From contig WTPW01001252.1 in assembly GCA_009809945.1 (NCBI GenBank), positions 1 through 64,000 on the forward strand: a stretch of DNA of 64,000 nt, read 5' to 3'. This DNA is from Gigaspora margarita. Taxonomy: Eukaryota; Glomeromycota; Glomeromycetes; Diversisporales; Gigasporaceae. The notes beneath the pieces were generated by a model, which was given only the letters and a program-made list of their open reading frames with translations, had not been told where the DNA came from and ran no database searches. The position numbers and the translations under genes are program-made. Positions 12,030-22,153 of the stretch are shown here, piece after piece; the first letter of the stretch is position 1, and each line of letters starts with the position of its first letter.

Positions 12030-12194
12030 GAGTGATACGTTGTGAAGGGCTCCCGCCTTAGGAGTTTTCTTTTTATTATTATTATTTCTTATTATTTTTT
12101 TATTTTTATTGTTATACATATATATATATATCTTGTTTAGTAGTAGTATTAGTCGTACATATATTATTGTTCTCTAAATAGGCTTTGTTCGTAC

Positions 12195-12385
12195 CTGTAT
12201 CGGTCAGATCAGTCCGATATGTCAGATCAGTCCGATATGTCAGATCGTTCATATCTGACAGATCGGTCTGATATGACAGATCGGTCCGATATGTCAGATC
12301 GTTCATATCTGACAGATCGGTCTGATATGACAGATCNGTCCGATATGGCAGATCGGTACGATATGTCAGATCGGTTAGTTCTACT
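12195..12385 (+). repeat. GATCGGTCYGATATGWCA minisatellite in the LTR
   Basis: An 18-bp-type unit, variants of GATCGGTCCGATATGTCA with GTTCATATCTGACA, is repeated about ten times. The 3' LTR has a shorter version at 23928-24085. The copy number difference between LTRs shows slippage after insertion. The units contain palindromic GATC and could bind a factor in U3, but this is speculative. Confidence 0.8.
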
Positions 12386-12432
12386 ATTAGTTTCNCCACC
12401 AAACCTGTATCAAAGAATATGAATGTAAAAAG

Positions 12433-12439
12433 TATAAAA
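12433..12439 (+). promoter_or_regulatory. TATA box of the 5' LTR
   Basis: TATAAAA within AGTATAAAAGCG, at the same place in the 3' LTR (24140-24146). It is the only good TATA box in the LTR, and transcription would be expected to start about 25-35 bp downstream. Confidence 0.5.
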
Positions 12440-13134
12440 GCGATGTCCCTGTCACCTTGAAATAAAACAACTCAGTAGAGTACAACTCATTACGAGTCAA
12501 CAACTCAGTAGAGTACAGCTCACTACGAGTTAACAACTCAGTTGAGTTTTAATACTTCGAAATCATAATAGTAGAAGTAGTAACCCTTCTAAGTAGGGCT
12601 CCGACGGACCCGAACTGAGGCCGGACTTTAGGCAAGTCCGAGTCCGGTTCGAAATTCGAACCGGACTCGGACTCGAACTATTTTAAAACTCGGTTCAGTC
12701 CGGGTTCGAATATCAAACTTTTGGCTTGGTTCGGGTCCAGTTTGAGTCTGGTCCGAAAGTTTGAGTCCGGTCCGAAAGTCCGAAACTGGTTGTGCAATAC
12801 CGTAATAAGCCGATCAAGAAAATTGAAAATCGATGGTTTTTTTTTTTTTTTTTTTATTTTATTTTATTATTATTGCTCAATCATATGACTTTATTTACTG
12901 TATGAAGAAAAACATATGGGGATTCCGTTCGCTACCATTTTATCAGCTCTATAATACATAGTAGGATAACTAGATCCTAAATATTTTCAACCAAATTAAC
13001 CATATGCTTTTATGCAAATTACACTAAGAAACAAACTATTCCATCCTAAGAATGCCAAGAAAAGNTNTCATAGCNGCAAAGAGAATCNGTTAAATTAATT
13101 GCATTATGTATAGCGTGAATGCTATTACTTACCT

Positions 13135-13866
13135 ATAGGTCCTTGCACTGCTATTGTAGCCGCAGAGCCTAATCCAAATATGAGGTCCTTGCACTACTAC
13201 TGTAGGCGTGGAGCCTGATTCTAACATGAGGTCCTTGCACTGCTATCGCAGCCACGGAGCCTAATAAAAAACTAGAGGTCCTTGTACTGCTATTCCAATC
13301 GTGAAGTCTAATCATAACATGAGGCCCTTGCACTGATATTTAACTGCAGGTGCCTAATCAAAACATAAGGTCCTTGCACTACTACTGTAGCCGCGGTGCC
13401 TATTTACAATATAAGGTCCTTGCGCTGCTATTGCAGCTGCGGAGCCTAATCAAAACATGAGGTCCTTGCACTACTACTGTAGCCNTGGAGCCTGATTATA
13501 ANATAAAGTNCTTGCACTGCCTATNNNAGCTACGATGCCTAATAAAAACAAGATATCCTTGTATTGCTATTGCAGCTGTGAGACTGATCATAACATGAGG
13601 TCCTTGCACTGCTATCACAGCCGTGGAGCCTACCCAAAACATGAGTCCTTGCCTAATTACCATATGAGGTCCTTGTACATCTATCACAGCCACAGAGCCT
13701 AATAAAAAACATGAGGTCTTTGCACTGCTATGCAACCACAGAGCAAATCACAACATGGGGCCCTTGTCCTACTACTATAACCATAAATTCTAATCCCAAC
13801 ATGAAGTTATTGCACTATTATCACAGCCACAGAACCTAATAAGAAACATGAGATTCTTGCACTGCT
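13135..13866 (+). repeat. minisatellite of about 46 bp, AGGTCCTTGCACTGCTA type
   Basis: About 15 degenerate units, each containing AGGTCCTTGCACTGCTAT, then GCAGCCGCGGAGCCTAAT and a short AT spacer with AACATG. Several single Ns occur in the array, consistent with poor assembly of repeats. An inverted relative lies at 29960-30095. Confidence 0.85.
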
Positions 13867-13868
13867 AA

Positions 13869-14134
13869 GGCGAGACCAACTGGATTTAGTGTTTTACATT
13901 ACCCCCCCTCCCCTCCAGAGGAGGGGGGGGAGAGGGTGTTTCACATAGTAAACTTTTAAAAAAATTTTTTTTTCGAAAATTTTTTTTTCCGAATTGTTCC
14001 GTGACTGTAAAAATTTTCTGAAATATCCCGAAGCCCTATATATATTTATCTATATTTTTTTTACTATGAGGGAGAGGGGAGGACTCTGAGGAGGGGGGGG
14101 GTAATGTAAAACACCGAATCCAGTTGGTCTCGCC
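13869..14134. mobile_element. 266-bp MITE with TAA duplication
   Basis: Terminal inverted repeats of about 40 bp (GGCGAGACCAACTGGATT at the left, its complement at the right, then GTGTTTTACATTACCCCCC) are flanked by TAA on both sides (13866-13868 and 14135-14137). A 3-bp TWA duplication and GG-start termini fit PIF/Harbinger. The C-run/G-run arms should form a strong hairpin. It interrupts the minisatellite. Confidence 0.85.
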
Positions 14135-14424
14135 TAATGACAAATTAAAAATTATATTTCAATATACAGTTTGCGCATTATCTCTGTACGTACAGTACGT
14201 ACGTATATATGTGGAATGAGAAAAAAATCAAAAGTTAATGCGTGCATAATATTTTTATTTACATCAAATACTAATTAGGAATTGGCCCACTTATGTTAAA
14301 GCAGGCCGGATAATTTGTTAATATGGGCCAGATGATATCTAACGCAGGCCAGACAATCTTATATTAAAAATCCCACGTGGGATCACGCGTGGATCCCGCG
14401 CGTTGCCTATCACTACTAGGGTGG
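14135..14424. other. interior of the hAT-like element, no gene
   Basis: Contains a GTACGTAC run near 14180-14205, repeated GCAGGCCGGAY and GGGCCAGAY motifs (14290-14350), and a GC-rich palindromic cluster CCCACGTGGGATCACGCG at about 14372-14390 that stands out from the AT-rich surroundings. Origin unknown. Confidence 0.4.
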
Positions 14425-15209
14425 TAACTCAACTATCCCGAACCCGGACAGGTTCGTGAACTTCGGACCAGACCCAGATCGAACCTATATGTATGTTTGA
14501 GTCCGGTTCGAGTTCGGTACTTTGGGTTCGGGTTTGAGTCTGAGTCTGAAAATTTAAAAATTTATGGTTCGAGTCTGGGTTCGAGTCCGGGTCCAGCCGG
14601 ACCCTGACTGGACCCGAACCGGACTTCAGAGCCCTACTTCTAAGTTTCATCCATATTATCCTAAATACGCTTCCGATATCCCTGTTGTTATTATAAAAAC
14701 CTTGTTGTCAGTTTTGGAGTAACCTTCGAAATTCGAGTAGAAGAGTTAACGTAGAATAGTTACTGTGATACCTTTATAGAAAAACCTTTAATTGTTACCT
14801 TGACCCATTGTTAGCAAAGTCAAACAATACTTGTGTGCCTCATTTATCGAACAATCTGATCCTGTGATACCGATATTGGACCGATATCCAAATCGACACC
14901 ATAATTGGAACCTGAAAACTCGGATACCACATCATCACGTAAACCCCGTGAAAGCAACTTGCCGATTGCAAGCCGATATCCATATTCATATCCCATAAGC
15001 TGCAGCTAGGATTGACTAATAGATTATTGTTGATATCGTCCTACCAAGACTTTCCGAACCTTGAGACCCAGACCAAATCTTCCACGCCTCTTTCTGCCTG
15101 CCAGTTCAAGGTTTAAGAGTCTTGAAAGCTTAGTAGATAGTATTTTAGTTAGTTTGTTTAGTTAGGTGTATAGTTTGACCCAACCACGACCGGTTNACAC
15201 CTTCTCAAT

Positions 15210-15227
15210 TGGTGGTGACTGTGAGAT
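15210..15227 (+). promoter_or_regulatory. probable primer binding site
   Basis: TGGTGGTGACTGTGAGAT starts two bases after the LTR end. It begins with TGG, the complement of a tRNA 3' CCA. The matching tRNA was not identified. Confidence 0.6.
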
Positions 15228-15332
15228 TGAACTTTTTAACCTACCNGAATCAAGATTTAGATAGAACTACCAATCCAAAAACCTCTCTATAAAATCTTCC
15301 TTCAGATAGTTTAGTTTAATTGTAACTTCAAG

Positions 15333-16279
15333 ATGTCTGACATGGCCGATTTTGACATTGAAAGACCCATTGGAGAGGAAAGACCACTTCCTCTATACGA
15401 ACCCCGAAACAATGAAGACCCACGTGACAACCGTAATCAGGCTCAGAATCTTCTTTGAGATATTACCCGAGCCTTTAGGGATGTAGCCCAACATGAGGCT
15501 CTAGCCGCTGCTAGAGAAAATAACTGGGTACATGTAAGAACTTTCAAAGGTGAAGAAAATGAGGACCCCGTGGAGTGGGTCAAAGCCTTTGAACGAGCTG
15601 CTGATACCAACAATTGGGCTAGAGCTAGAAAAATTAAAATTGCTTCAGGGCATCTGGCAGGAATTGCCGCCAGTTGGTATAATGACCAGAAGGACAACCT
15701 TCTCTACCGGGATGATGATGATAATCCTGAGGATAGTTTTGTCCAGTCATTTGTTAAATATTTTGTAACCCCAGAAAGAAGACATCAATGGCAGTTAGAA
15801 TTAACCTCATTGAAGCAAAAATTGAAAGAAAATGTGGACTGATATACGTATCAGTTCAAGAAATTGTTAAAGAGAATCGACCCAATCGTCAAATACCCGC
15901 CACATACATTATCTGAATGTATATGGGAGGACTCCATGGGAAAATCGCCGCCTTAATGTCCGCAGACGATTTTGAAACATTAGATGCCACTATTGTCAAA
16001 GCAAGAAAAATAGAGGCTGGTCAGTACTATGACAAGCAGGAACCCACCAATCAAGCCCTTGACGATTTGACCAAGAAAATGCAGCAAATGGCAGTAAATT
16101 ATAAAAAATTAACCACTGCCTTATCGGCAAGGGTTGAAACTGCCAGCTCCTCAGTACCATCCGGCACTTATCAGCCCCAAGTCCGGCAGTATCCACCCTG
16201 GCAAGCAAGAAGCGAGGGAGTCACGTGCTATAATTGTGGTGAAAGAGGGCATATTTCCAGGAATTGCCTTGCGGAATAA
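15333..16279 (+). pseudogene. gag of the Ty3 element, broken
   Basis: Starts at ATG 15333 (MSDMADFDIERPIGEERP). A TGA at 15456-15458 sits where CGA (Arg) is likely, and the frame continues into the capsid-like region (WVKAFERAADTNNW, LAGIAASWYND, FVKYF) until a TGA at 15840. A frameshift near 15912 then moves to a frame with YMGGLHGKIAAL, ending in a CCHC zinc knuckle (CYNCGERGHISRNC, about 16228-16269). A TAA at 16277 separates it from protease in the same frame, where CAA is the likely ancestor. The product would form the particle and bind RNA; this copy cannot make it intact. Confidence 0.85.
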
Positions 16280-17104
16280 TGTCAATCTTCTCAAAATTTC
16301 TTTTCTACTCAAACTAGGAATACCACACAGTCAAGAAACATCAATATGTGTGATATTGTTACCCATGGTGGCAACCCAGAAGTATATGCCATGAAGAGAC
16401 GTGAAAGGCCTGAAGCCAAAACAAATTGGGATGAAAGATTAAGAAAGAGGATTGCTTCTGACCCAAATCAACACATGCCAACACCCCAACCTACGGCTAT
16501 AGAAGAAATTATCCCAGAACCTACCGTAAACCTTCCGCCAATCCTGGTTGAAGCTACCAATTGGACTCGAAGACGTAGGGGACCTTCGGTCGTAGATTTA
16601 ATTCTCCCATACAATATTGCAGAAGATTTGCTGAGTCAGCGTGCCAATGCCACCTACGGACAATTGTTGCAAGTCCCAAAACAGCGTAATAATTTGTCAC
16701 AAGCTTTAAAACGACCTATCATCCCCCAAACTGAAACCAACCTGGCCGATAATAAACTTGAACCAAGGACCTCCACAGCTAAATGTTATGTTAGGATTAA
16801 AAATAATCCAATATTGGCCGTTTTAGATTCCGGAGCCGCCGTCAGCATAATATCAATAAAATTAGTAAAGAAACTTGGTCTCACCATCACTGAGCCCTCT
16901 AATACAGTAGTTATCACTGCCAACGGCACCTGGGAAAGAGCATTAGGAAAGCTAGTTGGAGTAAAACTAGTAGTACAAAGCATACTGGTACCTACTGATT
17001 TCCAGGTTATTGAAAATCCTGATGAAATGATGCTACTAGGGATAGATTGGTTCCAAAAGGTCCGCGCCCGGCTTCACTTCGATGAAAAGAAGTTATTTAT
17101 CTGA
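16280..17104 (+). pseudogene. pol: aspartic protease region
   Basis: Continues in the gag frame after the TAA at 16277. Carries a linker and then a retropepsin-like domain with VLDSGAAVSIIS (DSGA active-site motif, residues about 160-171 counted from Met 16346) and a downstream MMLLGIDWF flap/ILG-type motif. Ends at TGA 17102, with YLGKGMEIPVY following in the same frame, so the stop again looks like CGA to TGA. The 3' two thirds (from 16569) are repeated exactly at 17757 onward. Confidence 0.85.
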
Positions 17105-18943
17105 TACCTAGGGAAAGGTATGGAAATCCCCGTATACCAATCCAAGGAGGATAAATTAGAACCACCCCAAAGCGAAATTGATGATAATGAAGATTTCTTC
17201 ACCAACTACGAGGAAGAAAGAGACATCGAAGAGATCGAACATTATTATACTGATAAGTCAGTAAAATTACATACGACCCTTGATAGAGATTGCAGTCCGG
17301 CAATATATTTAACCGCCGTAGAAGAACTTCCAACCCCTGAAGAAAATGTCCAGCCCGAACTTACCTGTGAAGAGAAAAATAACCAGTTAGTAAAGGTAGA
17401 AGCCCTCACCCAGGAACAAAAAAGAGAAGCAACATGCCTATTAAACAAATTCAAGGGATTATTTGCTACTGGTTTAAGTCAATTAGGCCAATATCACAAC
17501 ATCAGCATGAAATTGATACCGGGGATGCTAGACCCATCAAGCAATCGGCCTACCGAATTGCACCTTATGAACAAGAATTTCTAAATAAAGAAATAGAAAG
17601 CCTGTTAAAAAATTGGCTAATTAGTAAAATCAAGAGTCCATGGACCTCACCGGTAGTAATCGTTCCAAAGAAAAATGGGAAACTCCGGTTATGCGTCGAT
17701 TATCATAAGCTCAACACCGTAACAAAAAAGGATGCTTACCCCCTACCCCGAATTGNGAAGACGTAGGGGACCTTCGGTCGTAGATTTAATTCTCCCATAC
17801 AATATTGCAGAAGATTTGCTGAGTCAGCGTGCCAATGCCACCTACGGACAATTGTTGCAAGTCCCAAAACAGCGTAATAATTTGTCACAAGCTTTAAAAC
17901 GACCTATCATCCCCCAAACTGAAACCAACCTGGCCGATAATAAACTTGAACCAAGGACCTCCACAGCTAAATGTTATGTTAGGATTAAAAATAATCCAAT
18001 ATTGGCCGTTTTAGATTCCGGAGCCGCCGTCAGCATAATATCAATAAAATTAGTAAAGAAACTTGGTCTCACCATCACTGAGCCCTCTAATACAGTAGTT
18101 ATCACTGCCAACGGCACCTGGGAAAGAGCATTAGGAAAGCTAGTTGGAGTAAAACTAGTAGTACAAAGCATACTGGTACCTACTGATTTCCAGGTTATTG
18201 AAAATCCTGATGAAATGATGCTACTAGGGATAGATTGGTTCCAAAAGGTCCGCGCCCGGCTTCACTTCGATGAAAAGAAGTTATTTATCTGATACCTAGG
18301 GAAAGGTATGGAAATCCCCGTATACCAATCCAAGGAGGATAAATTAGAACCACCCCAAAGCGAAATTGATGATAATGAAGATTTCTTCACCAACTACGAG
18401 GAAGAAAGAGACATCGAAGAGATCGAACATTATTATACTGATAAGTCAGTAAAATTACATACGACCCTTGATAGAGATTGCAGTCCGGCAATATATTTAA
18501 CCGCCGTAGAAGAACTTCCAACCCCTGAAGAAAATGTCCAGCCCGAACTTACCTGTGAAGAGAAAAATAACCAGTTAGTAAAGGTAGAAGCCCTCACCCA
18601 GGAACAAAAAAGAGAAGCAACATGCCTATTAAACAAATTCAAGGGATTATTTGCTACTGGTTTAAGTCAATTAGGCCAATATCACAACATCAGCATGAAA
18701 TTGATACCGGGGATGCTAGACCCATCAAGCAATCGGCCTACCGAATTGCACCTTATGAACAAGAATTTCTAAATAAAGAAATAGAAAGCCTGTTAAAAAA
18801 TTGGCTAATTAGTAAAATCAAGAGTCCATGGACCTCACCGGTAGTAATCGTTCCAAAGAAAAATGGGAAACTCCGGTTATGCGTCGATTATCATAAGCTC
18901 AACACCGTAACAAAAAAGGATGCTTACCCCCTACCCCGAATTG
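16569..18943 (+). repeat. exact 1187-bp tandem duplication joined by one N
   Basis: 16569-17755 and 17757-18943 are identical wherever I compared them, including the same in-frame stops and frameshift, with a single N at 17756 as the joint. The first copy is cut off within the RT motif DAYPLPRI and the second continues normally. This is the signature of two overlapping contigs placed end to end, so the element probably has only one copy. I list it as a probable assembly error. Confidence 0.9.
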
Positions 18944-19963
18944 ATGACCTATTAGAAACTTTTGGAAAAGCCGAATAGTTTTCTTCCCTTGACTTAGCCA
19001 GTGGATATTGGCAGATACGGATAAAAAAAGAAGACCGGGAAAAGACCGCCTTTGTAACCCGGCAGGGCACTTATGCCTTTAATGTGATGCCTATTGGACT
19101 ATGTAATGCCCTGGCAACTTTTCAAAGAACAATGAATGATATCCTCTATGAGGATATCGGAAAGAATGTTGCAGTCTATCTCGATGACATAATTATTTAC
19201 TCCAGGACTTACCAAGACCATATACTTCATCTCGATATCGTCCTCGCTAAAATTTCTGCAGCTGGGTTGAAGTTAAATCCCAAAAAATGTGAACTATTTC
19301 GGAATAGTATCGCCTTCCTTGGACATATAGTAGGAAAAGAAGGAATTAGACCGGATGAATAAAAGGTCTCTAAAGTAAAAAATTTCCCTATACCTATCCA
19401 CCTACGGCAGCTACAGACTCTCCTCGGTCTGTCTTCGTATTACCAGCAGATCATTCCGAATTTTGCTACTATAGCAAAACCTCTATACAGATTATTAGAA
19501 AAAGGAGTGAAATTTGGATGGGGCACTGAGCAAGAAAATGCCTTCCAAAGCCTTAAAAACCACCTAACAACTGCTCCAGTCCTGCGGTACCCAGATTTCA
19601 ACAAACCCTTCTATCTCCATACTGATGCATCTGGAGTAGGACTTGGTGCTGTATTAGCACAAAAAGATGAAAATAAGAAGGAGTATACGATTGCATATGC
19701 TAGTAAAAGTCTTACCCCCCTGAAATAAACTATGCTGCCACCGAACTGGAATGCTATACTGTGGTTTGGGCTGTGGAATATTTCCACCAATACTTAGGTT
19801 ACAAGCCATTTATTGTGTAACTGACCACTCCGCCCTAAAGTGGTTACAATGCTCTGCATTAAAGGGGTGAAGAGCAAGATGAATCCTGCGTCTACAACCA
19901 TATGACTTTACTATACTCCATAGGGCAGGACGAATCTATCGAAATGCAGATGCCTTATCCCGA
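18293..19963 (+). pseudogene. pol: reverse transcriptase and RNase H
   Basis: After a TIEEIE-type acidic linker (18308-18690) a frameshift near 18690 leads into [28 protein letters not shown], a TAG at 18976 where Trp is expected (…WFSSLDLASGYWQ), FNVMPIGLCNA, the catalytic YLDDIIIYS (about 19177-19203) and FLGHIVGKEG. A TAA at 19360 follows. The connection and RNase H follow, with YRLLEKGVKFGW and LHTDASGVGLGAVLAQ, then a C-run frameshift near 19720 and TELECYTVVWAVEYFHQYLGYK. A further frameshift precedes a histidine-poor end with NADALSRMVEE. At least five lesions are present. The equivalent start in the first duplicated copy is 17105-17755. Confidence 0.88.
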
Positions 19964-20664
19964 ATGGTAGAAGAATTCCCACAAAAAGAAGTTAAGAACG
20001 AGGTAGTTAATTTCGACCAAAAAGCAGCAGATATAGAGAATGCTGAAAACGAACCCAATCACGGGGATGAAGTAGAAGTCTTCGAGGCAATTGCCCAAGA
20101 ATATTTTACAGAAAATGACGAAATACAAGGGACTGGATGGACCAACAGCCTGAATGGATGAATTGGGAAGCAGGAAGTGATGACGGAGTAAGTGATACTG
20201 AATACTCCTATGAAAATTATGAAGGAGATAACTCCGGATACTCAAGCGAAGAATATGAATGGGAACTTGCCAATTCCCAAAGAGCATAAGACCAGTTCCA
20301 GGAAGAGTTACTACGGCAGTTGGCCTATGAATTATGGGAGGAAGTAACTTGGGCAAGACGAGGAGGTTACTATTCGAACGAAAGTCCAACCTACTCATCT
20401 ACCCGTAGTCCACAGCCTATGGATATAGATGAAGTCTACTTCATTGACTTACCTCAGTGGGAAGATTTAATCACGGGTTTGGAATTTGAGGAAGAAATTG
20501 ATCACAAAGCCGCTCCCTGGGAGAATTCTTTCTTCACCTGGAATCAAGCCGATTGGAATCACAGCACCAGTGCCGATTTGTGTCCCAACATGAATATTGA
20601 CCCTAACGAATGGGCACAACCCTTCGATGAATACACCGATTGGGAAACCTATGATAGTATGTAG
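19964..20664 (+). pseudogene. acidic linker between RNase H and integrase
   Basis: About 230 codons, mostly open, interrupted by TGA at 20159 and TAA at 20287 with frame changes. Strongly acidic and rich in D, E, N, S, W and Y (examples: SDDGVSDTEYSYENYEGD, MDIDEVYFIDLPQWEDL). No recognised domain. Its position within pol suggests an unstructured spacer or a lineage-specific addition; it could instead contain a second gag-like or regulatory product. Ends at TAG 20662. Confidence 0.55.
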
Positions 20665-20722
20665 AAAAAAAGAGAAAATATTAGTAAATAAGGAACCAGA
20701 TAAAAGAAGGACAATTATGTAT

Positions 20723-20797
20723 NNNNNNNNNNNNNNNNNNNNNNNNNNNNNNNNNNNNNNNNNNNNNNNNNNNNNNNNNNNNNNNNNNNNNNNNNNN
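20723..20797. other. assembly gap (75 N) followed by A32
   Basis: Ns from 20723 to 20797, then 32 A to 20829. The A tract beside a gap may be real or an unresolved homopolymer. Confidence 0.95.
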
Positions 20798-20829
<32 letters not shown>

Positions 20830-20830
<1 letters not shown>

Positions 20831-22153
20831 AGACCTGATATTAGAGTATGGATGATCAGGATGGGATAGGGCGAGTAGAGGGGCCCTATCTGAAAAGAAA
20901 GTATTATCTACCAAAACAAACAATTTATTAGAAAAGCTCTAAGTAGAATTAAGAGAAAAATAGTAGCCAAACCAAATCGATACCTACCAAGGTAAATCTG
21001 GCAATAGGAGGTCAGACCGAACTCAGTGACAAAATCTAAGAACAATTAGAGAGAAAATGTGACCAACTGAAAGTAAACCTTACCCACATGTCAGTAAAAG
21101 GCAAGCTACCTATAGTACCCCCGAACTGCCGATATGGCTTGCAGCATTATTTCAAGAAAATTTCTCCAAGAATTGGATCGAATTTTTAGGACATACCGCA
21201 CATGTCGCAGGCTCATGAGAAGGGCCAGAAGTAGAAATTAAGAAGATATCCACAAGGATAGATGTTGCTATAGACTTGAAGAGGATGAATGTAAAGCGTT
21301 CGAATATTTTTAAAAATCTGCTGATATAGGTGAAGCTCGTGGAATGCTTCAAGTTGGTGTTTGCTATAACGAAGGAATTGGTGTCGAAAAAGAGAAAATT
21401 AAAGAAAAATACTTGAAATCTGACAGTAAAATCGAATCCAATTCAGGTTGTCAGTGTCCTGGTACAAAGAAGCGCGTACGACTCATATTCTGCTGGAACA
21501 GACACAGAAGGAAATCATTGAGTACTAAAAAGTCTATTGGAGGCTATTGTGTGATCACTGTATAATTTTTTCTATTATACAAGCTGAAACGGGTTGGCAA
21601 GAAAACATATTTCAAATGCCAATAAGACCCATGGAAGGAACTAGAAGGAAAAGTAATACCAGCGTAAGAGGCTTGGGTATAAACTAGTTATTATTTATAA
21701 AAATCGGCACCACTTGCCTTAAGTATTGAACAAATACCTGCCATACGAGGAAAAGAAAGACACAACAAGAATAATCACCTGATTCGATTCAATAATCTAC
21801 GCCACGTGTGGTCAATCCAAAATTCAAGCACCGATTGGCAATCAGAATTATTTACAAATCACGTGTATCAGAATTGCTGATCGAAAGACCTATCGGCAAA
21901 ACCGAATCTAAAATCAAGGTTGGGTGAATTAAATTAATACTTAAAACCCAACATAAAACTCAATCCGGTCCAGGTTGTCAGTATCCTGGCAAGAAATCGA
22001 ACCAAAGAAAATGAACATAAAGCATTCATTTGGGAAGTCTAAATAATGGAGCCTCGGCAATATTCCGCTTTAAAAATATACCTTCAGCACTGTCAATATC
22101 CACCCCATTTCAATATTCAGCAACAAAAGAACCTAGAGAAGCAAAGCAAGTTC
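20830..22153. other. non-coding spacer between RT and integrase
   Basis: About 1.3 kb without an open frame apart from the Sel1-like fragment. It contains two GATTCAATCCGGTCCAGG/AATCCAATTCAGGTTGTCAG-type echoes (around 21430-21460 and 21960-21985, both with GGTTGTCAGTRTCCTGG). This suggests a degraded internal duplication. Confidence 0.5.
21264..21400 (+). pseudogene. Sel1-like repeat fragment inside the retrotransposon
   Basis: In one frame the sequence reads EEDECKAFEYF, stop, KSADIGEARGML, QVGVCYNEGIGVEK, which is one complete Sel1-like repeat of the kind at 32.6-33.5 kb (DEHKAFIYYQKSAEMG...VGYCY..GIGVEK). A shorter echo, ENEHKAFIW, occurs near 22013-22040. The surrounding 20830-22150 has no other recognisable protein and many stops. 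Sel1 repeats mediate protein-protein contacts and are not a normal pol component, so this is probably host sequence captured or inserted between RNase H and integrase. Confidence 0.6.

Larger units (their letters stand above)
12594..14636. mobile_element. non-autonomous hAT-like element inside the 5' LTR
   Basis: The ends are TAGGGCTC... and ...GAGCCCTA, flanked by a perfect 8-bp duplication CTTCTAAG (12586-12593 and 14637-14644). The empty site is visible in the 3' LTR as a single CTTCTAAG near 24294-24301. Both subterminal regions (12600-12790 and 14425-14630) are rich in GTCCGG/CCGGAC and TTCGAACC motifs, typical of transposase-binding subterminal repeats. There is no transposase ORF. The interior is a minisatellite plus a nested MITE. 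Confidence 0.88.
12041..15207 (+). repeat. 5' LTR, split by a nested transposon
   Basis: Matches the 3' LTR (23767-24860) apart from the inserted 12594-14636 element and its 8-bp duplication. Without the insert it is about 1.1 kb. The two LTRs differ at scattered positions and indels, so the insertion is not very recent. It begins TG and ends CA as expected for integrase processing. Confidence 0.88.

Noticed and set aside
12112..12422. Repeat proteins of the type TDLSYQTDLSDMND in the LTRs (also 23717-24129)
   Set aside because: These are translations of the 18-bp LTR minisatellite and open in both directions; not genes.
15443..17454. Minus-strand ORFs within gag and pol
   Set aside because: Shadows of the retrotransposon reading frames.
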